A stretch of DNA of 64,000 bases from Streptomyces sp. DG1A-41 (GTDB lineage: Bacteria > Actinomycetota > Actinomycetes > Streptomycetales > Streptomycetaceae): NCBI RefSeq assembly GCF_037055355.1, contig NZ_CP146350.1, positions 1,883,001 to 1,947,000 of the forward strand, in the 5' to 3' direction. The notes below the pieces were generated by a model. The model searched no databases. It saw only the letters and a list, made by a program, of their open reading frames with translations, and had not been told where the DNA came from. The translations under genes were made by a program, and so were the position numbers. Shown here in pieces: positions 17,845-26,052 of the stretch (positions are counted from its first letter, which is position 1; each line of letters starts with the position of its first letter).

Positions 17845-18972
17845 TCACATGAGAGGGGTCAGGAAGCGCCGCAGCGCCTCCTCGTAGGAGCGCGGGTCGG
17901 CGTTCCACATCGCTCCGTGGGGCGCGTTGCCTACGGTGCGGAGGGCGACCATGTCGGGGCGGGCGTCGGCGAGCCGGCGGGAGAGCTGCCAGGGGGCCAC
18001 CGTGTCGTCCGGTCCGTGGAAGACGAGCGCCGGGACCCGGAGGCTGTCGGCGGGGGCCGTCCCCGGGACGCGGTCACCGTACAGGCCGGTGCGGCCCTGT
18101 GCGGCGCGAACCGCCAGGGGCAGCAGCGCTCCCGGGATGCGCCGGGCCGCGACGAGGGCGCGCAGGGTGGTCTCCCAGCTGAGCACCGGGGAGTCCAGGA
18201 CGAGCCCGGAGACGCGGTCGCGCAGCCCCGAGTGCGCGGCGGCGCGCAGGGCCATGGTGGCGCCGGTGGACCAGCCGTGCAGGACGACCTGCCGGGCGCC
18301 GTAGCGCACGGCGTAGCGGATCGCCGCGTCGAGGTCGCGCCACTCGGTCTCGCCGAGGTGGTTCAGGCCGTCGGGCTGGCGGGGAGCGCCCAGGTCGCCG
18401 CGGTAGGCGAGGGCGAGCACCGGGAAGCGGCTGCGGTGCAGGAACCCCATGACGTTCATGGCGAGTTCCCGGGTGGTGCCCAGGCCGTGCACGGCGATCA
18501 CCCAGGTGTCCCGGGCGCCGGGCACGAACCACGCGGGCAGGGCGCCGAGTTCGCCGGGGATGTCGATGTCGGCGTGTTCGAGGCCGAGGGCGGCGCTCGG
18601 GTTGCCGACGTACACGTTGGGGGTGAGCCAGGCCTTGTCGCCGGGTTCGAGGGTGCCGTGCGTGACCCGCTCCAGGCGGCGTACGACGCTGTCGGCGGCG
18701 GTCGGGGCGTTGGCCAGGACGGGGCCGACGACCGCGTGGGAGCCGTTGCCGGACAGGCCGTAGCGGCCGGGCCGCAGGGCGGCCAGATCCCGGGTGAGGA
18801 TGATCTGCCCCGCGGCGGTGCCGTGCACGGTGAGCCGGGGCTCGGTGGGCAGGGGCCGGCCGGGAGGCGCCTTGAGCGCGGCGTCACTGGCGAACCGTCC
18901 GGCGGCCACGGCGGCCACGCCGACTCCGATCACGGCGGTGACGGCAGCGGCCGTCGCTCTGACAGTGCGCAC
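17845..18972 (-). CDS. Alpha/beta hydrolase with N-terminal membrane anchor or signal
   Basis: The product is 375 residues. Residues 4-26 form a hydrophobic helix (VRATAAAVTAVIGVGVAAVA), a signal or anchor. The alpha/beta hydrolase core starts near 155 (TWVIAVHGLG). The nucleophile elbow is G-W-S-T-G-A, the acid is in HGPDDTVAP and the His in GNAPHG, so the triad is complete. It is presumably an extracytoplasmic esterase or lipase of unknown substrate. The GTG at 18970-18972 has GGAG 3 bases upstream; the reading frame continues upstream through repeats without native codon bias. It is transcribed alone. Confidence 0.85.
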   Translation of the reverse strand: MRTVRATAAAVTAVIGVGVAAVAAGRFASDAALKAPPGRPLPTEPRLTVHGTAAGQIILTRDLAALRPGRYGLSGNGSHAVVGPVLANAPTAADSVVRRLERVTHGTLEPGDKAWLTPNVYVGNPSAALGLEHADIDIPGELGALPAWFVPGARDTWVIAVHGLGTTRELAMNVMGFLHRSRFPVLALAYRGDLGAPRQPDGLNHLGETEWRDLDAAIRYAVRYGARQVVLHGWSTGATMALRAAAHSGLRDRVSGLVLDSPVLSWETTLRALVAARRIPGALLPLAVRAAQGRTGLYGDRVPGTAPADSLRVPALVFHGPDDTVAPWQLSRRLADARPDMVALRTVGNAPHGAMWNADPRSYEEALRRFLTPLM

Positions 18973-19210
18973 GGCTCCAGTGTCCCGACGGACCGCTCGA
19001 GCGACCAGTGGGAGGCAGCGGCGGGGTGACGGGCACGGAGAGCGTGGTGTGGGGCGCGGGGCGTCGGCGGGGGCGGCTGCGCCGGGAGCAGGGCGGGGTC
19101 GGGCGGCAGTGTGGTGGCTGCGCCGGAGGGCAGGGCGCCGACCAGTGGCCGGCTGTGCCGTGGATATGCCCGGAGAGCAGGGCGCGGGCGAGCGACGAAG
19201 TGGCGGCTGA

Positions 19211-19547
19211 GCCCGGACGGCGGCAGGGCGCCGACCCGGGGCCGACGGCGCCCTGGCTGCGCCCGGAGAACAGGGCACGGGCGAGCGGCGATTTCGTAGG
19301 GCGACGACGCGAGCAACGGGCGACGTAACGGGGCAGCCCCCGGGGGAAACGCGAGGCAGGGCGGCGTGCCGGCTGCGCCCGGACGGCAGGGCGCCCACCC
19401 GGAGGCCGACGGCGCCGCGGCTGCGCCCGGAGAACAGGGCACGGGCGAGCGGCGATTTCGTAGGGCGACGACGCGAGCAACGGGCGACGTAACGGGGCAG
19501 CCCCCGGGGGAAACGCGAGGCAGGGCGGCGTGCCGGCTGCGCCCGGA
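19211..19547. repeat. Tandem ~164-bp repeat, two near-identical copies plus a diverged one upstream
   Basis: Positions 19255-19383 and 19419-19547 are identical over 129 bases, offset by 164 bases. Both include the motif GATTTCGTAGGGCGACGACG and a CAGCCCCCGGGGG hairpin-like core. The bases before each copy (19211-19254 and 19378-19418) are similar with small indels. A more diverged unit lies at about 19115-19210. It is noncoding on both strands as far as I can judge. Confidence 0.85.
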
Positions 19548-19781
19548 GGGTCGAGGCCCGGGCATCCCGCCCACCATGGCCTTCGTCCCCGGGCAGCGGC
19601 GCGAGCAGCGCGTGGCCTGACGGGCACCCCGGGGGCCCGAGAGTAGGCGGCGTCGGCCGTCGGCCGGTGGCAACCCGGCCGGCAGGGCGAAAGCGGTCGG
19701 CGTCGGCCGGGGCAGGATAGGTCGGTAGGGCCAGCCCGGCGGGGCCGGGGTGTCCGGGCATCCGGGGCGTCCGGGACTCCA

Positions 19782-19853
19782 GGGCTCCAGGGCTCCAGGG
19801 CTCCAGGGCTCCAGGGCTCCAGGGCTCCAGGGCTCCAGGGCTCCAGGGCTCCA
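19782..19853. repeat. Octamer microsatellite, nine perfect copies of GGGCTCCA
   Basis: GGGCTCCA is repeated nine times without a break (72 bases), preceded by the one-off variant GGGACTCCA. The array ends 10 bases before the stop codon complement of the aldolase gene (19864), so it forms the immediate 3' end of that minus-strand gene. An 8-bp unit changes phase every copy, so it cannot be coding. Copy number is likely variable between strains. Confidence 0.93.
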
Positions 19854-19863
19854 GTACGGAACC

Positions 19864-20595
19864 TCAGCGGTGCTGGCCGTAGCCGCGCAGTTGTTCCTGG
19901 ACCTCCGCCAGTTGCTCCCGGGACAGCAGGCTCGGGGAGAGGCCCGGTACCGATGTGGCGGTCAGCCACAGGCGGCACATCCACTCCAGCTGGGCGGTTC
20001 GGTCGTAGGCCTGGTCCAGGGACGCGCCGTGGGTGATGGTGCCGTGGTTTTGGAGGAGGCAGCCGGAGCGGTCGGCGAGGGCGCGGAGCATGTTTTCGGC
20101 CAACTCGTCGGTGCCGTACGTGGCATACGGGGCAACTCGGACGGGTCCGCCGAGCGCGGCGGCCATGTAATGGATCAGCGGCAGCTCGCTCACGAGCGTC
20201 GAGACGGCCGTCGCGTGCACGGCGTGGGTGTGGACGACGGCACGGGCGCCGGTCGTGCGGTAGACCGCGAGGTGCATGGGCAGCTCGCTGGTCGGGACGA
20301 GCGTGCCGAGGACCTGCCGGCCGTCGAGGCCGACGCCGGTCACGTCGTCCGGCGCCAGCCGGTCGTAGGGGACGCCCGACGGCGTGACCAGGACCGTGTC
20401 CCCGACACGCACCGAGACGTTCCCGGACGTGCCGACGACGAGTCCGTCGGAGACGGTCCGGCGGGCCGTCGTGACGAGTTCCTCCCAGGCGCGCGCCTCC
20501 TCGGGGCGCACACCCCTCCGCCGAGACTCCCCCACATCCTGTCCGTCGCCCCGGGCGCCCCCCGCGCCCCGCCCGTCGCCTCGCTGCTCAACCAT
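19864..20595 (-). CDS. Class II aldolase/adducin family protein
   Basis: This 243-residue protein has a Gly/Arg-rich N-terminus (1-30) and a class II aldolase fold. Motifs are T-S-G-N-V-S-V-R (about 55-62), the zinc-site cluster V-V-H-T-H-A-V-H-A-T-A-V-S (about 119-131) and Q-N-H-G-T-I-T-H-G-A (about 182-191). An acidic residue at S-E-L-P-M-H is in place. Members cleave fuculose- or rhamnulose-phosphate or epimerise ribulose-phosphate. Which of these cannot be decided here. The ATG at 20593-20595 follows GGCAGGAT. Downstream it runs straight into the octamer array. Confidence 0.87.
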   Translation of the reverse strand: MVEQRGDGRGAGGARGDGQDVGESRRRGVRPEEARAWEELVTTARRTVSDGLVVGTSGNVSVRVGDTVLVTPSGVPYDRLAPDDVTGVGLDGRQVLGTLVPTSELPMHLAVYRTTGARAVVHTHAVHATAVSTLVSELPLIHYMAAALGGPVRVAPYATYGTDELAENMLRALADRSGCLLQNHGTITHGASLDQAYDRTAQLEWMCRLWLTATSVPGLSPSLLSREQLAEVQEQLRGYGQHR

Positions 20596-20790
20596 GCGGC
20601 GATCCTGCCAGGCACACCCCCAACGCGCCGCCGGGCGGGGGCACTTTAGGCCGGAAGCCAAGCATCCGTAAGGGCGCATATCCACACAGACACGGCACGG
20701 ATCTCTCTTGGCCGGAGATCTTCGGGCATTCACCGAACTTCCAGTACTCTCTGGGGGATTTGCCGTGCACGTCGCCATTCCGGGGGAAAC

Positions 20791-21543
20791 ATGGCCCGTG
20801 ACCGCACACCGTCCCGACACCGCTGCCGCCGGCTCGCCGCGTACGCGGCGGCACTCGCGCTGGGAGGCACCGTCCTCGCCGAGGCTCCGGCCTCGGGGGC
20901 GAGCCGCCCGAAGGGACACGACGTCTCGTCGCACCAGAAGAACGTCGACTGGCAGAGGGCGAAGGCGAAGGGGGCCAGGTTCGTCTACGTCAAGGCGACC
21001 GAGTCGACCACGTACCGCAACCCCTACTTCGGCCAGCAGTACAACGGCTCGCGCAAGGCGGGCCTCATCCGCGGCGCCTACCACTTCGCACTACCCAACC
21101 GGTCGTCGGGCCAGGCGCAGGCGGCGCACTTCGTGCGCAACGGCGGCGGCTGGACCGCGGACGGCTGGACACTGCCGCCCGCGCTCGACATCGAATACAA
21201 CCCGTACGACAAGAAGCGCAAGTGCTACGGCCTGAGCAAGGCGAGGATGGCCGGGTGGATCAAGTCGTTCAGCGACGAGGTCAAGCGGCTCACCGGCCGC
21301 CGTCCGGTGATCTACACGACCACCCACTGGTGGAACACATGCACGGGCAACAGCCGCGCCTTCGCCGCCGACCACCCCTTGTGGATCGCCCGCTACAACG
21401 CCACGAGCGCGGGCACCCTGCCTGCCGGCTGGTCCTCGTGGACCTTCTGGCAGTACGACAACGGCTCCGGAAGCCTGCCGGGTGACCAGAATCTCTTCGA
21501 CGGGTCACTCGATCGACTGAAACAGCTCGCGCGCGGAGCCTAG
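20791..21543 (+). CDS. Secreted GH25 lysozyme (muramidase)
   Basis: The product is 250 residues. A signal peptide is evident: RHRCRRLAAYAAALALGGTV then an Ala-x-Ala-like site near residue 37 (EAPASGASRP). The GH25 domain covers the rest: KGHDVSSHQ holds the first catalytic Asp, VKATES is a core strand, and ALDIEYN holds the Asp-x-Glu pair. W-I-A-R-Y-N and F-W-Q-Y-D-N follow near the end. It cleaves peptidoglycan outside the cell. The ATG at 20791 has GGGGGAAA directly upstream. It is monocistronic. Confidence 0.93.
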   Translation: MARDRTPSRHRCRRLAAYAAALALGGTVLAEAPASGASRPKGHDVSSHQKNVDWQRAKAKGARFVYVKATESTTYRNPYFGQQYNGSRKAGLIRGAYHFALPNRSSGQAQAAHFVRNGGGWTADGWTLPPALDIEYNPYDKKRKCYGLSKARMAGWIKSFSDEVKRLTGRRPVIYTTTHWWNTCTGNSRAFAADHPLWIARYNATSAGTLPAGWSSWTFWQYDNGSGSLPGDQNLFDGSLDRLKQLARGA

Positions 21544-21618
21544 CCCTTGGGGCGCGGGGAGCCTGATAGCAGGGCGGAACGGCAACCCTCGACCGCGGAC
21601 ACCCATGCGCCCCTCCCA

Positions 21619-21659
21619 GTTCATCTTCCGTTCACCCGGGTTACCTACGTTCGTCCAGC
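21619..21659 (+). promoter_or_regulatory. PHO box-like direct repeats (PhoP binding) upstream of pit
   Basis: Two adjacent 11-base repeats, GTTCATCTTCC (21619-21629) and GTTCACCCGGG (21630-21640), match the Streptomyces PhoP direct-repeat unit built on GTTCACC. Weaker units follow (GTTACCTACG at 21640 and GTTCGTCC at 21649). The array ends 29 bases before the phosphate transporter ATG. That is the expected position for control of a phosphate uptake gene by PhoR-PhoP. Confidence 0.8.
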
Positions 21660-21687
21660 CAATGACCTCGAACGATTGCCTGGGTAA

Positions 21688-22938
21688 ATGGAAAGCTTCT
21701 CGCTGATCCTCGCGATTGTGGTGGTAACCGCACTCGCGTTCGATTTCACGAACGGTTTCCACGACACCGCGAACGCGATGGCCACGACCATTTCCACGGG
21801 TGCCATGAGGCCCAAGGTCGCCGTCGCCATGTCCGCCGTCCTCAACCTGGTCGGCGCCTTCCTGTCCGTGGAAGTCGCCAACACGATCTCCAAGGGTCTC
21901 GTCGACGAGGCCGGCATCCGTCCCGAGGTCATCTTCGCCGCCCTGGTCGGCGCGATCCTCTGGAACCTGCTGACCTGGCTGGTCGGCCTGCCGTCCAGTT
22001 CCTCGCACGCCCTGATGGGCGGCCTGATCGGCGCCACGATCGCCTCGGCGGGCGTCGGCGCGGTGCACGGTGACGTCCTGGTCACCAAGGTGCTGATCCC
22101 GGCGATCGCCGCCCCGCTGGTCGCGGGCGTCGCGGCGCTGCTCGCCACGCGGCTGACGTACTCCCTCGGCAAGAAGGCCGACGGCAAGGCCTCCGAGAAG
22201 GGCTACCGGGCCGGCCAGATCGCCTCCGCGGGCCTGGTCTCGCTGGCCCACGGCACCAACGACGCCCAGAAGACGATGGGTGTCATCACCCTCGCCCTGG
22301 TCGCCGGCGGCGCCGTCGCCCCCGACTCCGACCCGCCCATGTGGGTCATCCTCTCGGCGGGTCTCGCCATCGCGCTCGGCACCTACCTCGGCGGCTGGCG
22401 CATCATCCGCACCATGGGCAAGGGCCTGACCGACCTCCGGCCGCAGCAGGGCTTCGCCGCCCAGACCAGCGCGGCGACGGTCATCCTGGCCTCCTCGCAC
22501 CTCGGTTTCTCACTCTCCACGACCCACTCCGTGTCCGGCGCCGTGATGGGCGCGGGCCTCGGCCGCAAGGGCGGCGTCGTCCGCTGGTCGACGGCGACGC
22601 GCATGTTCGTCGCGTGGGGTCTGACGCTGCCGGCGGCGGCCCTGGTGGCCGCGCTCGCCGAGTACGTCACCGGCTTCGGCAGCTGGGGTACCGCGGTGGT
22701 GGCCGTCTTCCTCGTCGCCTCCAGCGCGGCGATCTGGAAGATCTCGCGGCGTGAGGTCGTCGACCACACCAACGTCAACGACACCGACGACGTGGAGCCG
22801 GCCGGTGTGGTGACCACGGCGATGGCCGCGGTGACGCCGCCGCCTCCGGCCGGCACCGTCACTGACGGGCCGATCGCGACGATACCGGCGCCGGCCTCGG
22901 CCGAACGCGAGCCCTCGACCACGACCACCCCGGTCTGA
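21688..22938 (+). CDS. pit: Low-affinity inorganic phosphate transporter (PiT family)
   Basis: This 416-residue membrane protein has two PiT signature repeats: F-D-F-T-N-G-F-H-D-T-A-N-A-M-A (about 18-32) and L-A-H-G-T-N-D-A-Q-K-T-M-G (about 189-201). About ten helices are visible, and the G-L-P-S-S-S-S-H-A and S-T-T-H-S-V-S-G-A segments are in place. The C-terminal ~65 residues are a polar Pro/Thr/Ala tail. It couples H+ or metal-phosphate uptake. The ATG at 21688 is preceded by a weak TGGGTAA. A PHO box precedes it and a small membrane protein gene follows. Confidence 0.94.
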   Translation: MESFSLILAIVVVTALAFDFTNGFHDTANAMATTISTGAMRPKVAVAMSAVLNLVGAFLSVEVANTISKGLVDEAGIRPEVIFAALVGAILWNLLTWLVGLPSSSSHALMGGLIGATIASAGVGAVHGDVLVTKVLIPAIAAPLVAGVAALLATRLTYSLGKKADGKASEKGYRAGQIASAGLVSLAHGTNDAQKTMGVITLALVAGGAVAPDSDPPMWVILSAGLAIALGTYLGGWRIIRTMGKGLTDLRPQQGFAAQTSAATVILASSHLGFSLSTTHSVSGAVMGAGLGRKGGVVRWSTATRMFVAWGLTLPAAALVAALAEYVTGFGSWGTAVVAVFLVASSAAIWKISRREVVDHTNVNDTDDVEPAGVVTTAMAAVTPPPPAGTVTDGPIATIPAPASAEREPSTTTTPV

Positions 22939-22972
22939 CCCCGCCCACTCGGTTACAAGGAGAACCTCTGCC

Positions 22973-23194
22973 ATGAAGATCGACTGGGCGGCCCTCGGCT
23001 CCGTCTTCGGCGTCAGCCTCGTGGTCACCGTGGCCCTCGTGGGCCTGTTCACCCTCGGCATCACCGGCCTGTCCCGCCGCGAGCGGGCGGTGGCCGCGGG
23101 CGGGTCCGCGGGGCTTGCCGTGACAGGTGCGTACGCGTGCTTCGCGGCGTGTGCGGCGGCTGTGGGATACGGGATCTATCTGATCGTGGCCTGA
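22973..23194 (+). CDS. Small membrane protein downstream of pit
   Basis: The product is 73 residues with two helices: about 8-30 (SVFGVSLVVTVALVGLFTLG) and about 43-70 (AGLAVTGAYACFAACAAAVG then YGIYLIV). It has a basic middle (SRRER) and a strong ribosome site (AAGGAGAACC) before ATG 22973. It lies 34 bases after pit and is probably cotranscribed. Its conserved position next to PiT in Streptomyces suggests an accessory role, but no family function is known to me. Confidence 0.8.
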   Translation: MKIDWAALGSVFGVSLVVTVALVGLFTLGITGLSRRERAVAAGGSAGLAVTGAYACFAACAAAVGYGIYLIVA

Positions 23195-23217
23195 TCGCCT
23201 GATGACGATCGCTTCTG

Positions 23218-23252
23218 CCGGGCGGTACGGGACTTCGTCCTGTGCCGCCCGG
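23218..23252 (+). terminator. Bidirectional hairpin between the pit operon and the protease pseudogene
   Basis: An imperfect inverted repeat (CCGGGCGG...GGAC, loop TTC, GTCC...CCGCCCGG) with a stem of about 16 bp lies between the convergent gene ends at 23194 and 23269. It fits a factor-independent terminator for either side, without a long T run. Confidence 0.6.
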
Positions 23253-23268
23253 TTGTCGTGGGCGGGGT

Positions 23269-24677
23269 TCAGGAGCAGGGCGAGCCGGTGTCCGCGCCGG
23301 CGTCGGTGAGGATACGCCGCTCCGCCGGGGTGTAGGGGGCGGAGGCAGTTGCGGCAGAGGGCTTTGGGCTCTGGATCTGTCCGTCCCTCGAACCCGCGCC
23401 CCCGGCGCCCCCGGACGAACCCCGCAGGTACGCCTCGGGCAACGCCTGCCTAGCCTCCCTGCCCCGTGCGTTGTGCCAGGCGGCCATGGCCATCCGTACG
23501 GACGCCACGGGGTGGGTCGCGGCGAGGCGGCCGGCCTCCTCCGCCAGTGTGCGCGACGCGATCGTCCGCCCCCGGGACTCCAGCGCGTTCCCCCCTGCGC
23601 CATGACTCCACCGTCAGTCCTCCCGCAAGCAGGGCCAGGACGACGAGTACGGAGACCGCCAACCGCCACCGGTGCAGCGCTGGTTGCTGGTGGCGGCGGC
23701 TCAGGTCGACGTACGCACGCTCGGAAGGCGTGATGTCCTCCCCGTACCTCGGGTCCGCCAACTGCTCCGGGGACGTCGCCGGCATCGTGCCGCGCAGGAG
23801 CGCGCCGGTCTCCTCCCTCCGTGGCTTCCCAGTCGTCCAGGGCCTGGCGGAGGCGTTCCTGCCGCTGCCGGAAGTCGCGGGAGTCCTTCAGCCAGTGGCG
23901 GAGCCTGGGCAAGGCGCGGACCGGCTCCTCGTGGGCCAGGTCGATGATGGGCTCGCCGTCCGGGCCGTGGGTGATGCGGCAGCGGCGCAGGCCCGGCTGG
24001 AGGTCCAGCAGCGCTGCGGCTGGGATCAGGTACGAGGTGGCCGCTGTACGGCCGCGGCCGGTCGCGACCGTCATGCCGATCACAGCACCGAGTTCCTCGT
24101 CCCAGACGGGGGCTCCGCTGCACCCCCGGGAGATGTGGTGCGCGGTGCCGTCCGCCTCCACGGAGATCCAGCCCTGTCCGACGGCGCCGAGCAGCCGCCC
24201 GCCGCTCCAGGCGCGGTGTTCGGCCGAGGCCGGGAAGGCCAGGATGCGGAAGCGGTGCTCCCAGACGTTCACCGGCGCCTGCCAGGCGGACGGGAGGCGT
24301 GTCCGCGACGGCGGCGTGTCCGGGCAGCCGCAGGAGGGCGATGTCGCCCGTTCCGTCGGCGGCCGGCGGCTGCCAGGCCGACAATGAGGTCTCGACGGCG
24401 GCGCCGCCCCGCTGGAACGGGAACTCGGCGGTCACGGGGCTCGTCGGCGCGGATTCGGCCCGTGCGTCGGTGCGTGGGGCCTGCGCGACGACATGGGCGC
24501 AGGTGGCCACCGTGCCGGGGGCGAGCAGGAATCCGGAGCCGACGGGAGTGCCGTCGGCGGACCGTACCCGGACCACCGCGGGGCCGAGCCCCTCCGGGCA
24601 CCGTGCGCCGGTCGCCTCGGTGGCCCCGGGCGACGGCCGGTGGCGTCCACCGGCACCAACTGGGCGTCGTAGCGCAC
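23269..24677 (-). pseudogene. Decayed trypsin-like serine protease with remnant C-terminal TM/repeat region
   Basis: Pieces in all three minus-strand frames line up as one protein. It starts at GTG 24677 (VRYDAQLVPVDATGRRP, with GGAAAGGA upstream). Next come a trypsin-like N-half (GPAVVRVRSADGTPVGSGFL, then TCAHVVAQ with the catalytic His) and T-G-D-I-A-L-L-R with the Asp. A protease C-half from about 24272 follows, with S-R-G-C-S-G-A-P-V-W holding the catalytic Ser region. After another slip near 23815 there is DPRYGEDITPSERAYVDLSR and a TM helix (LAVSVLVVLALLAGGLTVES). The last segment (RLAATHPVASVRMAMAAWHN, ending 23269) resembles the region after a STAND NTPase. At least four frame changes are needed and no NTPase domain remains. 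Confidence 0.72.
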
Positions 24678-24869
24678 TGGTCCCGTCCTTTCCGCAGGTC
24701 TGCATCCCGTGCGAGGTATTGGAGATGTGCGCCGGGACCCCCGCAAGCGGGTCGCCGGAACGTGCCCACACAGGGGGATGCGCCCCGACCCCTCCCACGG
24801 GCGCGGGGCTGCGTGCCGGCGGTGTGGGCTTCTCCACACTCTCCCCTCGCAGGTCAACGGCAAGTTGAC

Positions 24870-25005
24870 GGCTGTTCCCGGCCGTGGTGGACTGCCGGGG
24901 CCAGTACGGCGGCAGGAGAGGAAGCCGGTGGAAGTCCGGCGCGGTCCCGCCACTGTCACCGGGGTAGCGATCCCCGGGAGCCAGGAACTCTCACCGCCGG
25001 TCTAG
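24870..25005 (+). promoter_or_regulatory. Cobalamin (adenosylcobalamin) riboswitch
   Basis: The segment carries the B12-box consensus: GGAAGCCGGTGGAAGTCCGG followed by CGCGGTCCCGCCACTGT (GCCACTG at 24949-24955), then GAGCCAGGAAC near 24978-24988. This is the highly conserved core of cobalamin riboswitches, lying just upstream of cobD and the whole cob operon. Boundaries are approximate because the outer helix pairs poorly conserved bases. Binding of AdoCbl is expected to lower expression of the downstream genes, in Streptomyces probably at translation initiation. Confidence 0.93.
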
Positions 25006-25046
25006 TCGAACCAGGGCGTGGACACCCTGAGTGAGGACATATCGCC

Positions 25047-25106
25047 ATGCGCGGCTGCCGATCGAGGTTCAGTACCCCACCCCTGCCTGCTCCTGTGGCC
25101 GGCTGA
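25047..25106 (+). CDS. Possible 19-codon leader ORF between riboswitch and cobD
   Basis: The ATG at 25047 has GTGAGGAC about 8-10 bases upstream and reads MRGCRSRFSTPPLPAPVAG to a TGA at 25104-25106, four bases before the cobD ATG at 25111. It occupies nearly all of the gap, is basic at its start and has no recognisable family. It could couple cobD translation to the riboswitch, or be chance. cobD itself has no good ribosome site directly before ATG 25111, which makes coupling plausible. Confidence 0.35.
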   Translation: MRGCRSRFSTPPLPAPVAG

Positions 25107-25110
25107 GCCC

Positions 25111-26052
25111 ATGGGTGCCGGTCGCGTCTTCGCGTACGGCACCGCCGCCGGTCTGATCGGTGACCTGCTGCTCGGCGATCCTCGCCGGGGGCATCCGGTC
25201 GCCGTGTTCGGGCGGGCCGCGGGCGCCGTGGAACGGGTGTTGTGGCGGGACCACCGGGGGTGGGGCGCGCTGCACACCGTGGTGTGCGCCGGAGGAGCCG
25301 TCGTGCTCGGGGGCGTCGCCGTGCGTGCCGTACGGGACTCCGCCGTCGCGTCCGTCGCGCTGACCGGCGCCGCCACCTGGGCCGTGGTCGGGGGGACTTC
25401 GCTCGCGCGGGAGGCGCGGGCCATCGGGCGTGCCCTGGAGGAGGGGGACGTCGAGGGGGCCCGGGCGCGGCTGCCGCATCTGTGCGGGCGGGATCCGCAG
25501 GCGCTCGACGCCGACGGGATCGCCCGGGCCGTGGTCGAGTCCGTCGCCGAGAACACCTCCGACGCGGTCGTGGGGGCGCTCGTGTGGGGGGCCGTCGGCG
25601 GGGTGCCGGGGCTCCTCGGGTTCCGGGCCGTCAACACCCTGGACGCGATGGTCGGGCACAAGTCGGCCCGGTACCGGCGGTACGGGTGGGCCTCCGCGCG
25701 GCTGGACGACCTCGCGGGATGGCCGGGGGCCCGGCTGACCGCCGTGCTCGCGACCCTGGCTGGGGACGATCCACGGGGAGCCGTACGGGCCTGGCGCGCC
25801 GACTCCGCCCAGCATCCGAGCCCCAACGCCGGGCCCGTGGAGGCCTCGTTCGCGGGCGCGCTCGGGGTGCGGCTGGGCGGAACCCTGTCGTACGGCGGTC
25901 GCGTCGAGCACCGGCCCGTGCTCAACGGGGCGGGGCGCGGCGTCGCCACCGGGGACATCGAACGGGCCGTACGGCTGTCCAGGCGTGTCGGCTGGCTCGC
26001 GCTCGGCGTCTGTGTCGCCGCGCGCCGCATCGCGAAAGGGCGTACGTCATGA
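25111..26052 (+). CDS. cobD: Adenosylcobinamide-phosphate synthase (CobD/CbiB)
   Basis: This membrane enzyme of about 313 residues attaches aminopropanol phosphate to adenosylcobyric acid. Family marks are L-G-D-P-x-x-G-H-P-V-A-x-F-G near the N-terminus, E-N-T-S-D-A-V-V-G (about 150-158), the [17 protein letters not shown] segment (about 187-203) and H-P-S-P-N-A-G near residue 235. The ATG at 25111 fits the usual N-terminus ([20 protein letters not shown]). A GTG at 25018 would extend it by 31 residues with no family support. The stop overlaps cobQ (ATGA). It is the first gene after the riboswitch. Confidence 0.9.
   Translation: MGAGRVFAYGTAAGLIGDLLLGDPRRGHPVAVFGRAAGAVERVLWRDHRGWGALHTVVCAGGAVVLGGVAVRAVRDSAVASVALTGAATWAVVGGTSLAREARAIGRALEEGDVEGARARLPHLCGRDPQALDADGIARAVVESVAENTSDAVVGALVWGAVGGVPGLLGFRAVNTLDAMVGHKSARYRRYGWASARLDDLAGWPGARLTAVLATLAGDDPRGAVRAWRADSAQHPSPNAGPVEASFAGALGVRLGGTLSYGGRVEHRPVLNGAGRGVATGDIERAVRLSRRVGWLALGVCVAARRIAKGRTS

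Larger units (their letters stand above)
18973..19863. other. Repeat-rich noncoding gap between hydrolase and aldolase genes
   Basis: These 891 bases lack a believable gene. Open frames exist on both strands, but they follow the repeats and have no recognisable domain, ribosome site or native third-position bias. The left ~50 bases should hold the hydrolase promoter. From about 19072 to 19550 the DNA is built of diverged copies of one GC-rich unit. From 19782 to 19853 it is an octamer array. Both repeats are listed separately. Confidence 0.6.

Noticed and set aside
19008..19620. Several open frames of 60-100 codons in the repeat-rich gap
   Set aside because: They follow the duplicated DNA, exist on both strands, and have no ribosome site, native codon bias or recognisable domain.
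20596..20790. Possible c-di-AMP (ydaO-type) riboswitch before the GH25 lysozyme gene
   Set aside because: Some actinobacterial wall hydrolases have one, but the conserved core motifs are not present in this gap.
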